A stretch of DNA of 64,000 nt from Monoplex corrugatus (Eukaryota; Mollusca; Gastropoda; Littorinimorpha; Ranellidae). The DNA lies in assembly GCA_030674185.1 (NCBI GenBank), contig CM060312.1, forward strand, positions 25,735,859 through 25,799,858. Reading direction: 5' to 3'. The notes beneath the pieces were generated by a model. It saw nothing but the letters and a program-made list of their open reading frames with translations, was not told the origin of the DNA and did no database searches. Positions 11,540 through 23,665 of this stretch are shown one piece after another (positions within the stretch are counted from its first letter, which is position 1; the number at the start of each line of letters is the position of its first letter). The position numbers and the translations under genes were made by a program.

Positions 11540-13430
11540 CACACACCTACATCCCCATACATTCACACCCAACCCTATAACAGGCACACACCTACATCCC
11601 CATAACTTCCACACCTAACCCTACAACAGCCACACACATACATCCCCATAACACCCACTACCAACTCTATAACAGCCACACACATACATCCCCATACATC
11701 CACACCCAACCCTATAACAGCCACACACCTACATCCCATAACTTCCACACCAACCCTAAACAGCCACACACATACATCCCCATACTCACACCCAACCCTT
11801 AACAGCCACACACATACATCCCCATAACACCCACTACCAACTCTATAACAGCCACACACATACATCCCCATAACACCCACACAACTCTATAACAGCCACA
11901 CACATACATCCCCATAACACCCACTACCAACTCTATAACAGCCACACACATACATCCCCATAACACCCACTACCAACTCTATAACAGCCACACACATACA
12001 TCCCCATAACACCCACTACCAACTCTATAACAGCCACACACATACATCCCCATAACACCCACTACCAACTCTATAACAGCCACACACATACATCCCCATA
12101 ACACCCACTACCAACTCTATAACAGCCACACACATACATCCCCATAACACCCACTACACAACACCACCAATACTCCTATAACACCCACACACTATACAGC
12201 CCACTACATAAACACCCACTACCAACTCTATAACAGCCACACACATACATCCCCATAACACCCACTACCAACTCTATAACAGCCACACACATACATCCCA
12301 TAACACCCACTACCAACTCTATAACAGCCACACACATACATCCCCAAAAACACCCACTACCAACTCTATAACAGCCACACACATACATACCCATAACACC
12401 CACTACCAACTCTATAGCAGCCACACACATACATCCCATAACACCCACTACCAACTTATAACCACCCCTCAAAAAAACCCACACCAACACATAACAGCCC
12501 ACAATAATCCCCATAACACCCACAAAACCAAACTCTATAACAGCCACACACATACATCCCATAACACCCACTACCAACTCTATAACAGCCACACACAACA
12601 CCCATAACACCCACTACCAACTCCTATAACAGCCACACACATACATCCCCCTAACACCACTACCAACCTATAACAGCCACACACATACATCCCCATAACA
12701 CCCACTACCAACTCTATAACAGCCACACACATACATCCCCATAACACCCACTACCAACTCTATAACAGCCACACACATACATCCCCATAACACCCACTAC
12801 CAACCTATAACAGCCACACACATACATCCCCATAACACCCACTACCAACCTCTATAACAGCCACACACATACATCCCCATACACCCACACCCAACTTATA
12901 ACAGCCACACACATACATCCCCATAACACCCACACCAACTCTATACAGCCACACACATACATCCCCATAAACACCCACTACCAACTCTATAACAGCCACA
13001 CACATACATCCCCATAACACCCACTACCAACTCTATAACAGCCACACACATACATCCCCATAACACCCACACCAAACCTATACAGCCACCCACACACATA
13101 CATCCCCATACACCACACCCAACTCTAAACAGCCACACACATACATCCCCATAACACCCACTACCCACCTATAACAGCCACACACATACATCCCCATAAC
13201 ACCACACCCAACCTATAACAGCCACACACATACATCCCCATAACACCCACACCAACCTATAACAGCCACACACATACATCCCCATACATCCCACTACCAA
13301 CCCTATACAGCCACACACATACATCCCCATACACACACCCAACCACTCTATAACAGCCACACACATACATCCCCATAACCCACTACCAACCTATAACAGC
13401 CACACACATACATCCCCATACATCCACACC
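11540..13430. repeat. Satellite subarray 1, 46-bp unit
   Basis: About 40 copies. The variable half of the unit reads ccataacacccactaccaac, ending tctata before the next acagcc. Many units differ from the consensus only by single-base deletions. Confidence 0.9.
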
Positions 13431-14470
13431 CAACCTCAACAGCCACATACATACATCCCCATACATCCACACCCAACCCTATAACAGCCACACACATACA
13501 TCCCCATACATCCACACCCAACCCTACAACAACCACACACATTACATCCCCATACATCCACACCCAACCCTACAACAGCCACACACATACTCCCCATACA
13601 TGCACACCCAACCTTATAACAGCCACACACATACATCCCCATACATCCACACCCAACCCTATAACAACCACACACATACGTCCCCATACATCCACACCCA
13701 ACCCTACAACAGCCACACACATACATCCCCATACATCCACACCCAACCCTATAAACAGCCACACACATACGTCCCCATACATCCACACCCAACCCTACAA
13801 CAGCCACACATACATCCCCATACATCCACACCCAACTAAAACAGCCACACACATACGTCCCCATACATCCACACCCAACCCTATAACAGCCACACACATA
13901 CATCCCCATACATCCACACCCAACCCTATAACACTACAGCCACACACATACATCCCCATACATCCACACCCAACCCTATAACACTACAGCCACACACTAC
14001 ATCCCATACATCCACACCCAACCCTATAACAGCCACACACATACATCCCCATACATCCACACCCAACCCTATAACACTACAGCCACACACATACATCCCC
14101 ATACATCCACACCCAACCCTATAACAGCCACACACATACATCCCACAATACACACACACCCAACCCTGTAAAGCCACACACCTACATCCCCATACATCCA
14201 CACCCAACCCTACAACAGCCACACACCTACATCCCCATACATCCACACCCAACCCTACAACAGCCACACACCTACATCCCCATACATCCACACCCAACCC
14301 TATAACAGCCACACACATACATCCCCATACATCCACACCCAACCCTACAACAGCCACACACATACATCCCCATACATCCACACCCAACCCTACAACAGCC
14401 ACACACATACATCCCCATACATCCACACCCAACCCTACAACAGCCACACACATATATCCTCATACATCCA
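13430..14470. repeat. Satellite subarray 2, 45-bp unit
   Basis: About 22 copies. The variable half reads ccatacatccacacccaacc, then ctata. The shared half is the same as in subarray 1. The boundary between subarrays is mixed around 13200-13430. Units at about 14480-14730 revert to a cacccacacccaaccctgta form. Confidence 0.9.
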
Positions 14471-15440
14471 CATCCAACTCTATAACAGCCACACACATAC
14501 ATCCCCATAACACCCACACCCAACCCTATAACAGCCACACACATACATCCCCCATAACACCCACACCCAACCCTGTAACAGCCACACACATACATCCCCC
14601 ATAACACCCACACCCAACCCTGTAACAGCCACACACATACATTCCCATAACACCCACACCCAACCCTGTAACAGCCACACACATACACCCCCATAACACC
14701 CATACCCAAGTCTATAATAGCCACTCACATTCATCCTATAACACCCATATTCGACCCTATAACAGCCATACTAAACACATCCCTATAAGATCCACACCCA
14801 ACCGTGTAACAACCACACCCATCCAAATAACATCCACACATCCTTTTAGAACCACACACATCCGTTTAACACCCACACTCATTTTCATAACATCCACACA
14901 CATCCGTACAATACCCACACCGATATCTTTGATAGTCCCACCCACCAACATCCCTGTAACAGCCACACCCATCCCTGTAACGCCACACCCATTCTTGTGA
15001 CCACACGTCCCTGTAACACCATGCACATCCCTGTAACACCTGCACTCATCCCTACATCATCCACACTACATGCATTCCTAGAACACCCATACACATTCCT
15101 ATAACAATCGCACACATCCGTATAACACCCACCCACACATCCCTGTAATACCCACATTCATCCCTTTGATAGCCACACCCACACACATCCTATAACACCC
15201 TCACCAATCTCTATAACCACTTTCATCCGTTTGATAGCCACACCCACACACATCCTATAACACCCTCACCAATCTCTATAACCACTTTCATCCCTTTGAT
15301 AGCCACACCCACACAATTCTATAACATCCACACCAATCCCTGTAACACTCACACCCATCCGTATAACACCCACATCCATCCGTATAACACCCACAGCCGT
15401 TCCCATGGCACTGCAACACTTTAACACCCACTCACAACAC

Positions 15441-15989
15441 CCTTTTATAACACTCCTGCCTATATTATTTCCCTATAACATACGTACTCTCTACTTTTCT
15501 CACACGCGTACATAACTATGACACACACACACACACACACACATTTGCACAGCGGCACACGTGATCTTCATTAATTTGATCCATAAAGAACCTTTATTTT
15601 CATTTGTTTCATAACCCTGTCATGATAATCCTGCTCACATCCGTTAAAATACATTATTTATTGCTGATTGATTTGTTTGTTTCCTTATTTATTTCTCGTA
15701 TAATGTGTTGCTTTGATTTATTGGAAATATGCTCTTTTCATTCCTGTTCATCTTCCGATTATTCATTGACTGATACATGCCCATTTAAAAAAAAAAAAAA
15801 TCATAAGTACCTGATACCTAGTTATTTGTTGTTCAGATTACATTAGTACAACGTTTTCATTAGATAATTGTAAAAGTGGCAACGGTAGTGGTAGTTGTAG
15901 AAATAGTAACAATGGTAGTACAGGAGCATTAGTAGTAAACAGCATCAGTAGCAACGTTTTTTTTTACAATCATAATAATAGCAGTGAAA
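15441..15989. other. Unassigned intronic sequence
   Basis: A small CA tract at 15523-15543, a poly-A run near 15788 and a GTAGTA-rich stretch near 15880-15960. No gene seen. Confidence 0.5.
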
Positions 15990-16350
15990 ATATTAGGAAT
16001 GTATGTAGCACCGATAACACCCACAACCACATCCACCCCTATAACATCCCCTTTATCACTACACTCACTTAACATCCACACCCAGACCTATAACACATCT
16101 ACTCATATACTACCTATACCCTCGCTATAACACCCACACCCATCCTCATAACACCCATACCCACTCCAAAAATATCCACACCACATCCATCCTTATAACA
16201 CCCACACATATTCCTTAAAACATCCACATCCACCACAATAACAACAACATCCACATATGCTCCTGTATGCCCGTACCCATACCTGTTTGTATAAACCACA
16301 CACACACACACACACACGCCTACAACACCCACACCCAACCTGTAACATAC
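15990..16350. repeat. Outlying degenerate units of the same satellite
   Basis: Irregular copies of the tataacacccacaccc-type unit, separated from the main block by about 550 bp of unrelated sequence, with a small CA tract at 16297-16316. Confidence 0.75.
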
Positions 16351-16419
16351 GTGCATCCACAATTGAGCCAGCCCTTACCAGCATCCCCATCTTGCCTGTC
16401 ATCAATCACCTGAACCTAC

Positions 16420-17950
16420 CCCCAACTTAGGACCAACTCAGCAAGGCCATTCACTCATTTGCTCACAGCAAGACACCAGGCAAGGACAGCATCCGTGCTG
16501 AGGCGATTCAGTGTGGGAAACCAGTGCTGCTGAGTCATCCTCAAGAGCAGCTCTGCCAGTGTTTTGAGGAGGGATCAGTTCCATGACATGTGAGATGCCA
16601 AGTCCCAATGTGACTCCAGGGCACAGATATCCACCATGGACATGATCTCACTCAGACAGCTATAGGAGAAGATCCCAGAAAACGGGCAGCTTAATACATA
16701 TGTTACTTTCATTGACCTGACTAAGGCTTTTGACAGGAGGAGAGCCCAGATCAGAGGCATCTTTAAAACAAGCGTACGTTGCTTTCATCGACCTGACCAA
16801 TGTCTTTGACCTGGTTAACAGAAGAGGCCTCTTTGCATTCCTGGAGAAGAACAGGTGTCCACCGAAACTGCTGAACCTCATTGTCTCTTTCCATGACGGC
16901 ATGTAGAGGACAATGCAGATTGACGGATCATATTAAGAAGCATTCGACATTCAAATGTGGCTGCATTTTCGCCTCGAAGCTTCTCGGGATCTTCTTCTCT
17001 CTTGTACTGTTGTACGCTTTCAGAGCATCTGATGATGGAATGCACCTGCACACTAGGTCTAAAGGCGAGCTCTTCAACCTTGCACGCTTCAGAACAAATA
17101 CCAAAATGCGTCAGGTCCTGATCCTGAAGATACTCTTCGCTGATGATGACATCGTGATCTCTCGCACGAAGCCTGTCTCCAGAGACTAGTCGGCATTCTT
17201 ACGCATGTTTGCCCCAGTTTGGTGGTCTCGTCATCAGTCTGAGAAAGACAGAGATCATGGGGCAAAACATTAATGAAGGTCCCCGCATCAGCATGAGCGA
17301 TCACACCCTCCAAGTGATAGGCAATAGGCAAATCTGCCGCAGCTATGGCAAAGCTGTCCAAGTGAAAGTAGGAAAATAACAAGCTCACCACAGCCACCAA
17401 GATTACAGTGTGCAGAGCCTGCATACTCACAAGACCACCGCCTCAATAGCTTCCACCTGTGGGTTTGCACTCGATCCCAGGCATTTTCCTGGAAGGACCG
17501 TGTGCCAAACAAGGATGTCCTGGACTAGGCTAGCATGCCAAGCACGCATGCTCTGTTCAGATATCGACGAATGCGCAGGTAGGATGGCAGCATCCCAAAA
17601 GATATCCTATACGGAGAACTGGCTGCGAGATCCAGGCCCGCAGGGCGACCACTGCTAAGATGTAGGGACGTTTGCAAATGTGACCTGAAGTCTGCTGATA
17701 TTAGTGTAGACATCTGGCAAGAGACAGCTACAGATCGATGTATCCAGCGACAGACTGTACGTGCAGGCGTCGCCACTGCAGGGAGAAACGAACTCGACTG
17801 CAGTTAGACAGAAGAGAGAGATGGAAAGCTACGGCAGCGACTACTCTGCCACAGCAATTGGCTTTCATGTGCGTCAACTGTATCAAGGATTACTACTCAA
17901 AATTCGGCCTGTTTGGCCATAGCCAACGCTGTTCCACTTCCAACTGAGTC
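16420..17950 (+). pseudogene. Decayed RTE-like LINE ORF2 with C-terminal zinc finger
   Basis: Broken over three frames. Recognisable in order: an ELSKAI…KTPGKDSIRAEAIQCG linker (16435-16520), an ADLTKAFD-like motif A (VTFIDLTKAFDRR, about 16705), GIFFSLVLLYAF (about 16990), THTRSKGELFNLARFRT-like sequence, motif C FADDDIVI (about 17140), and a C-terminal C2H2-type finger CVNC…GHSQRC (about 17860-17940). The same family, represented by its 5' half, is at 42190-43810. Stops and frameshifts throughout mean it is inactive. Clade is uncertain. Confidence 0.75.
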
Positions 17951-17999
17951 CTTCACCGGCCACATACCTTGTCTAATCAGTCAGACAGAACCTTCGAAA

Positions 18000-18003
18000 T
18001 ATA

Positions 18004-18102
<99 letters not shown>

Positions 18103-18243
18103 GTATGTACGTATTTATATATATATATGTGTATATATATATATGTATACACACACACACACACATATATATATATACATATATATGTATGTATGTATAG
18201 ATGTATATGTGTATATATAGAGATATAGATATACATATAAATA
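18000..18243. repeat. (AT)n / GTAT / CA compound microsatellite
   Basis: About 90 bp of pure AT followed by GTAT and mixed AT/CA tracts. It ends with atataaata at 18235-18243, a possible TSD arm for the next insertion. Confidence 0.95.
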
Positions 18244-18249
18244 TGTCAA

Positions 18250-18999
18250 TCTGATTGATTGGTATTATCTCCTGGACTCATCCAAGTCCATTTTCTTCTG
18301 TAAGATTGCTCAAACCAGGTGTTTCCTACTATGAACTCATTCATCTGTGCCCATTCTACAAGTTTCCCTCCCTTTTCATTGTGTACCAAGGCCATGAGGT
18401 CCAACTATGTCCTCCATCCTATCCTGTCCCACTTTAGCATTAAAATGTCCCATTATTACTGTAACTTGTGTTTTACATTGGGCCTTGGCCATCTCTAATA
18501 CTTCGTAGAAGTTGTTGATGTCTTCCTGAGTACTTGCGGATGTTGGTGCATACACCTGAATGATGCTGATATCAAATGGTTTGCCTCTCAATTTGACCAG
18601 CAAAACTCTGTCGGATACAGCCCAGTATCCCTTAACTGCTTTTGATTTGTCCCTGTCCATTACGATGCCTACTCCTCTTTCATGTGAGTTTCCACCAGAG
18701 TATATTACTGTATACTCTCCTGATGTTATCATACCTGCCCCCTTCCATCTCACTTCCCCGAGTCCTAAAATACTAATGTTAAGCCTTTCCATCTCCATTT
18801 TGATTTTGTCTAATTTACCTTTTTGCAACAATGTTCTAATGTTCCATGTTGCGGTTTTGTTATTTTTGAGGTTGGTCGCAGTATCTGGCTGACGGTCTGG
18901 TGTCACCTGTGTCGCATGACAGTCCCTACCGGACGAAGGTGCTCCATAGGAGCACCTATTTACGTCGTTATCTTCATTTTTCTTCTTTTGTCTGTCCAT
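18250..18999 (-). pseudogene. APE-type endonuclease domain of RTE (5' part)
   Basis: Endonuclease that nicks the target for reverse transcription. Motifs in order: TATWNIRTLLQKGK (metal-binding Asn), LGLGEVRWKG (catalytic Glu), GVGIVMDRD, IIQVYAPTSAS, then MGHFNAKVGQD. Family members have Gly-Asp-Phe-Asn at the last motif, and here the Asp reads His. The frame stops at 18376 (GLGTQ*), but a one-base shift continues it to about 18250 (NEKGGKLVEWAQMNEF, WTWMSPG), so there is also a frameshift. The start at 18999 is the first Met. The sequence to its right is 5' UTR. It has close homologues in animal genomes that are often mislabelled craniofacial development protein 2. Confidence 0.85.
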
Positions 19000-19512
19000 G
19001 ATTTTGCTGGGGAGAATACGATAGTGGTTTCCCGTTGCCTTGCATAGGTTTGTTTACGGTCTCCGCTAGCCTTTGTCGTTCCCACGACAACCTACAAGGC
19101 AGTAGGGTGATTTTTTTTTCAGGATTATCTCACTTAGCCCTATTCTCTCCCGAGATGTCCACAAGGCAGTGGAGCTAATTACCCATAGCTTGGGGATCTG
19201 GTTCGTGGGCACAGGGGCATATCCACACGCCGGTGGGCCCGCGTGCCACACGACTGTGGGCCAGACCTCCTCTTAGTCCTTCGAGATTTAGCCTGAGTCT
19301 CTGAGGTGCTCAGTTACCGCATGTCACCATGAGGAGACATAACGTAGGGCTTGCTGATGGAGAGGCTATGTACTGACAGGAAGAGACGCATTCTGCTCTT
19401 CTTTTCGCATAGCTGCAAGCAGCAGTGTTATCCAGCGGTGCAGGCTGAAAGTGAGAAGTGACAAGCACGCAGTCACTAACCGACACACTAGACGCATCAC
19501 ATCTGCCTTTGA

Positions 19513-20477
19513 ATAATCAGAAATATGTATTGGGAACAAACAGCTGCAATGAGAATAGAAAACGATACAAGCTCTTTCCAAAACATCAAACGAGGAGTCA
19601 GACAGGGTTGTGTTTTGTCACCAGATCTGTTTTCACTTTACAGCGAAAACATCATGAGAAACCTAGAGGAAGACTCTGGATTACAGGTTGGAGGAAAAAT
19701 GATAAACAACAGTCGATACGCAGATGACACCGTGCTAATTGCAGAAAGTGAAAGGGACCTACCAAACCTTGTGAATATACTAGAAATAAAAAGCAAAGGT
19801 AAGGGGTTGGAACTAAACAGCAGGAAGACTGAAGTCATAATGATCAGTAAAAAACATGAAATCCCCTCATGCAAAATAACAGCAAACGGCACAACCTTGA
19901 GACAGGTTGATAATTTTAAATCATTTCACCAGACGGCAGATGCACATCAGAAATAGCCAGCAGAATCAGCCAAGCCAAAACAGCATTCAAGAAGATGACA
20001 AGCATTCTTACCAACAAATGTCTATCAATTAACATCAGGAAGAGAGTTCTTGAATGTTATATAGAACCAATACTGTTATACAGTTGTGAGGCGTGGACAG
20101 TAAACAAGCAAAGTCAGAACAAGATTGAGGCAGCCGAGATGTGGTTTCTAAGAAGAATGTTCAGAGTTTCATGGACAGCAAAGGAAATAAACGAGTCAGT
20201 CTTTATGGAGGCAGACACAAGAAGATCATTCATAAGGAAGATTAGGAAAAGACAGGCAACATTTATAGGCCATTTTATGAGGAAAGGGAAACTGGAGCAC
20301 TTGGTCACAACGGGAAAACTAGAGGGAAAGAGGGCACCGGGTAGACTCAGGGAGAAGATACTAGACGGACTTGCAGAGTGGCTGAAGACAAAGAGGGTGG
20401 AAGAGATACTTGAGGCAACAAGAGATAGAGACAGATGGAAGTCCATGATCGCCAACGCCATGCGGCAAGTCACCTGA
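19513..20477 (+). pseudogene. RTE reverse transcriptase C-terminal half, 13-bp deletion
   Basis: Nearly identical to 4030-5001: RNMYWEQTA, GVRQGCVLSPDLFS, SRYADDTVLIAES, then after the break YSCEAWTVNKQSQNK, WFLRRMFRV, QATFIGHFMRKG and DRDRWKSMIANAMRQ. Relative to the other copy, 13 bases (tacctcggaaaga) are missing after 19920, which shifts the frame at FKYLGK. The frame resumes at 19995 and runs open to 20477. The start matches element position gaataatcag, exactly where the inverted half ends. Confidence 0.85.
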
Positions 20478-20483
20478 TGACGA

Positions 20484-20672
20484 TGATGATGATATATATA
20501 AATACATGTACATATAAGTGTGTGTACATATATATATATATAAATATATGTACATATAAATGTGCGTATATATATATATAATGATATATAATATATATAT
20601 GTATGTGTGTGTGTTGTGTGTTGTGTGTGGTGTGTGTGTTGTGTGTGTGTTGTGTTGGTGTGTGTGTGTGTG
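20484..20672. repeat. TGA tail grading into TA/GT microsatellite
   Basis: The RTE tail runs into TATA and GTGT repeats that continue to 20672. Confidence 0.9.
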
Positions 20673-21168
20673 ATGTATGAATGATGAAACAGCAATACCA
20701 CCACCAGTGCCACACTCTCTCGGAACTGAAGTCAGCGAGAAACCAGTGGGTGGCTCAGACATCTCCGCCTATTAGTAAAGTGTGGAGTTTTTTGGGGTTT
20801 TTTTTCGATCTCCCAGGTCAGCATGTGTGTAGACCGGCCAGTGCCCAAACCGCCCTTTGTGTGTATATGCATGCAAACCATCACATGTGCGCATTAAAAT
20901 GCCTATTAGTCATGTCAGTAGGTGGCTTATAGAAATATGAAACCTCCGTCCTCCAGCATACGTGCCCACCAGAGAATGCTGACCGTGCAGCAACATAGTG
21001 GAATGTGGTAAGCTCGTCTAACAGCTCGAGTTCTCTGTGCTCCATTAGTCGTAAAGTAGTCTGATGTAATGCACGGTAAGTCCAAACGTGGGAACAGTGC
21101 TATACAAGGATTCCTAAAAAAGAGATTTTACACGTGGCATGACTGTTTCTTTGTGATTTTCGTTTCAG
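20673..21168. other. Intron sequence upstream of LRR exon 2
   Basis: No repeat recognised. It ends with the acceptor of exon E2. Confidence 0.5.
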
Positions 21169-21252
21169 ACAGCTGCAGCACTGTTCGCTCAGAGATCCTG
21201 CACATTTGATGGCGGTCAAACTGGCCAATTTCTCCACCAACGTCACTAATCT
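21169..21252 (+). CDS. Leucine-rich-repeat exon E2 (84 bp)
   Basis: Acceptor tgattttcgtttcag at 21168, donor GTAAGTTCC at 21253. Frame: one base, 27 codons, two bases. The unit begins QLQHCSLRDPAHLM and ends ANFSTNVTNL. LxLxxCxL spacing is that of an LRR strand with Cys in the Asn position. The stretch carries two N-glycosylation sequons (NFS, NVT), which suits an extracellular or lumenal protein. The last two bases CT join the A of exon E3 to give CTA (Leu). At 28 residues it is slightly longer than the canonical 24. Confidence 0.7.
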
Positions 21253-21264
21253 GTAAGTTCCCCC

Positions 21265-21274
21265 TCGCCCCCCC

Positions 21275-21306
<32 letters not shown>
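21265..21306. repeat. Poly-C plus (CT)n tract
   Basis: A run of about 17 C followed by CT repeats, immediately downstream of exon E2. Confidence 0.95.
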
Positions 21307-21985
21307 TCGTCTCTCCCTCATTCATCTGCTTCTGCCTGTTCCCCTTTCTGGTTGTTTTTATGTCTGTTTCTCTGTGTGGATCTCTGTCAGTCTCTATTTC
21401 TGTGTTCCAAATATTCCGTTTTTTTTATATTATAATTATTTCAGGTTTGGATGTTATTATAGTTTATATGTGTTAAATTAATATAGATTCTGTGTCAGTA
21501 TTACATGTATTACTGAAGATTCTCCATCGGCAAGAGCTGGATGTTTAAAAAAAAAACAAAACAAAAAAAAAAAACAACCCCCCAAAAGTGATGTGCTTGT
21601 ACACCTACCTACCTTCGGAAATGAAAATATTTTCTCTCTCTCTCTGTCTCTCTCCCTCACTCTCATGCTTGTCATGCAAATATACATAAACTTACTGCTA
21701 ATTATGGTCGACCGGTAATCGACTATGCTAATACTTGCTTATGAGTAATAGGTATACTTTTACACCATAATAAGCAGTCATAGGCCACTGACCTAGTTGC
21801 TTGATCATCATATATTGTTTCCAATATCGTGCTGTTCGTGTTGTCATATGTTTATTTTTCATTATTATTTTAATTCCTTACGTCAACTCTTCATGTACAC
21901 GTTTAGTATTCATATGGTATTATCGCTCGTCCTGACCATGGCATAAAAAACATAACTCCCCAGTTTGTATGTTTTATTAGTCAGA
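21307..21985. other. Intronic sequence with CT-rich remnants
   Basis: Degenerate CT/GT stretches at 21310-21400 and 21630-21665, an A-rich run at 21547-21575. The ctggatgt(t)taaaa landmark near 21538 resembles a single unit of the block at 5820-6760. No gene. Confidence 0.45.
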
Positions 21986-22257
21986 TATACTCTGACACAA
22001 AAAGATCATGTGAAGAAGATTAGGAAAAGACAAGCAACATTCATGGGCCATTTTATGAGGAAAGGGGAATTAGAGCACCTGGTCACAACAGGAAAGCTGG
22101 AGGGACAGAGACCACCACCTAGACCCCGGGAGAAGCTATTTGACGGACTTGTAGGGTGGCTGAGGACAGAGAGGATGGAAGATACTCTTGCAGCGACAAG
22201 GAATAGTGCTTATGAAGGACCATGATGGCCAACGCCAAGCGGCAGGGCACATGATGA
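21986..22257 (+). mobile_element. RTE 3'-end fragment
   Basis: The last third of the RTE family: KIRKRQATFMGHFMRKGELE, LVTTGKLEG, PREKLFDGLVGWLRTERMED, then a frameshift before the TGATGA tail. 5'-truncated. It is followed directly by a fragment of the repeat-X terminus. Confidence 0.85.
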
Positions 22258-22311
22258 TGATGGCTCTGCTCAGTTGGCTGGGCTTCGAGCAACAATAAAA
22301 ATGACAACAGT
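22258..22311 (+). repeat. Repeat X 3'-terminal fragment
   Basis: atggctctgctcagttggctgggc followed by an A/C-rich tail, matching the terminal bases of family X only. Confidence 0.7.
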
Positions 22312-23665
22312 ACGCTATGTAAACATACAGAAGTTAAACCAAACAACTGGACGGAAAGCACTATCCAGAAGATTCCGAAGAAAGGTGCCTTGGGTAACTG
22401 CAGTAATTGTCGTGGCTTTGCCCATTTATCAGTTTCAAGCAAAAATTCTTGAAAACCTTTTATCATTCAACAAATATCAGATGGAGAAAACATACACCAA
22501 AGAAAAAACAGGCAGGTTTCCGGAAAAGAAAGAGGACATACTGACCAAATATTCACCATGGAAGTACCGAACAGTGCAAAGAATTGCAGACACAACTCTA
22601 CATCAACTTTGTTGATTTCTGGAAAACTTTCGATAAAATATACAGGGACACTCTATGGCGTGTACTCTGTGCATACGGGTTCACACAGTAGATTGTCCTC
22701 CTAAATCGTCAAGAGCTTTTTGTTCAACTTCGTTTGTACTTTATAGACAAATGAACACAATTTCAATGAAAGGAGTGAGTCAAGGATGTAGGTTGACAGT
22801 GACGACACTACTCTTCAGAATGACCATGGAATAGGTGATGAGATGAACGACTGAGGACCAGCCAAGAAGCATCAGGTGGAATCTCTTTTCTACACAGGAA
22901 GATCACTATTTTGCAGACGACCTGGCGCTGGTTTCCCACCCCTCACTCACCAACTCATGCAGGAGAAAACATCCCACTCAACATCTTCGCATATGAAGTA
23001 GGCCCTAAACATCAGCCAGAAGAAAACAGAGGTGATCGTAATGACACTGAACATCTCGAACCCATCTCCAGTCTAAATTAGATGGAACAGTTCTACCACA
23101 GTCGAAGAGTTCATCAGCTAGGCAGCATTGTCTGACACGAATGAGGGGCAGGCATAACATAAACAGCCGCCTCTGCAAATCCAGAACCCCCTACAGAATA
23201 ATGAACAGTATGTGGTGGTCCTAACAAAGCACCAACACCAAACTGAGATGGACTACTTGATAGCTCAGAATACTGGAGGATGACAGAATTTGACCTTGCC
23301 AATTATCTGCCTTCCACACGAAGAACCTTCGAATAATGCAAATCCTTTGGTTCAGCATTCGTTCCAACCAACAACTTGCCGAATGTAGTCAAGAAAGTAT
23401 GGTCCTTATCATGAAAAGACGACGGAGATGGATGAGCATATCGTCCCAAGAGGGTACGATAACACCACCCAGACTTCCCTTCACTGAACACCAGAAGTAA
23501 AACGAAAGAGAAAAAGATCCAGCAACACCTGACAACGAACAAAACTAGGGTTCAGAAACACACTTCGAATACTGTGCAGAGGTGGCCAAGAACACACAGA
23601 CGTGGAGGACCTTCGTCTCTGCCCTACAAGCCATTGGCATAACGGGCATAAGTAAATAGAGAAAG
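22312..23665 (+). pseudogene. Heavily decayed RTE-like LINE RT (family D)
   Basis: Read across frames in order: a CxNxRGxxxL segment (about 22405), FRKEKG-like and HTDQIFT pieces (about 22510-22550), FVDF.KTFD-like motif A (about 22605), MKGVSQGC motif B (about 22767), FADDLALVSH-like motif C (about 22915), ISQKKTEVIVMTLNISNPSP (about 23010-23070), and a terminal SFVxALQA-like end (about 23620). Stops and shifts occur every 30-60 codons, so it is one of the oldest LINE copies here. A minus-strand C-terminal piece of the same family is at 34770-34985. Confidence 0.7.

Larger units (their letters stand above)
11090..15440. repeat. G-poor satellite block, 45/46-bp units flanked by degenerate ~20-bp units
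   Basis: About 4.3 kb of tandem repeats whose + strand is almost free of G. The edges (11090-11540 and 14740-15440) are irregular short units resembling cctataacacccacaccc, about 18-23 bp. The centre is a homogenised dimer of 45-46 bp containing acagccacacacatacat. Edge copies are old and diverged, centre copies near-identical. A 65-bp direct duplication sits at about 15165-15300. The complementary strand carries GGG and GGGG runs in every unit. Long minus-strand frames rich in Cys, Gly and Val are by-products of the period and are not genes. Confidence 0.95.
18244..20495 (+). mobile_element. RTE insertion with inverted 5' half
   Basis: Two parts of one RTE element in opposite orientation. 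18244-19512 holds the 5' UTR and endonuclease on the minus strand, 5' end pointing inward. 19513-20495 holds the RT C-terminal half and TGA-rich tail on the plus strand. The element segment between them (rest of endonuclease, linker, RT fingers) is missing. This is the arrangement expected of twin priming during target-primed reverse transcription. A 9-bp direct repeat, atataaata (18235-18243 and 20496-20504), may be the TSD, but it lies in low-complexity AT sequence. Confidence 0.75.

Noticed and set aside
11217..14734. Many long minus-strand frames rich in Gly, Cys, Val and Tyr
   Set aside because: They follow the 45/46-bp satellite period exactly, overlap in several frames and have no start context or domain. 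They are repeat artefacts.
18003..18166. Tyr-Ile repeat frames in the AT tract
   Set aside because: Pure (AT)n translated, no coding signal.
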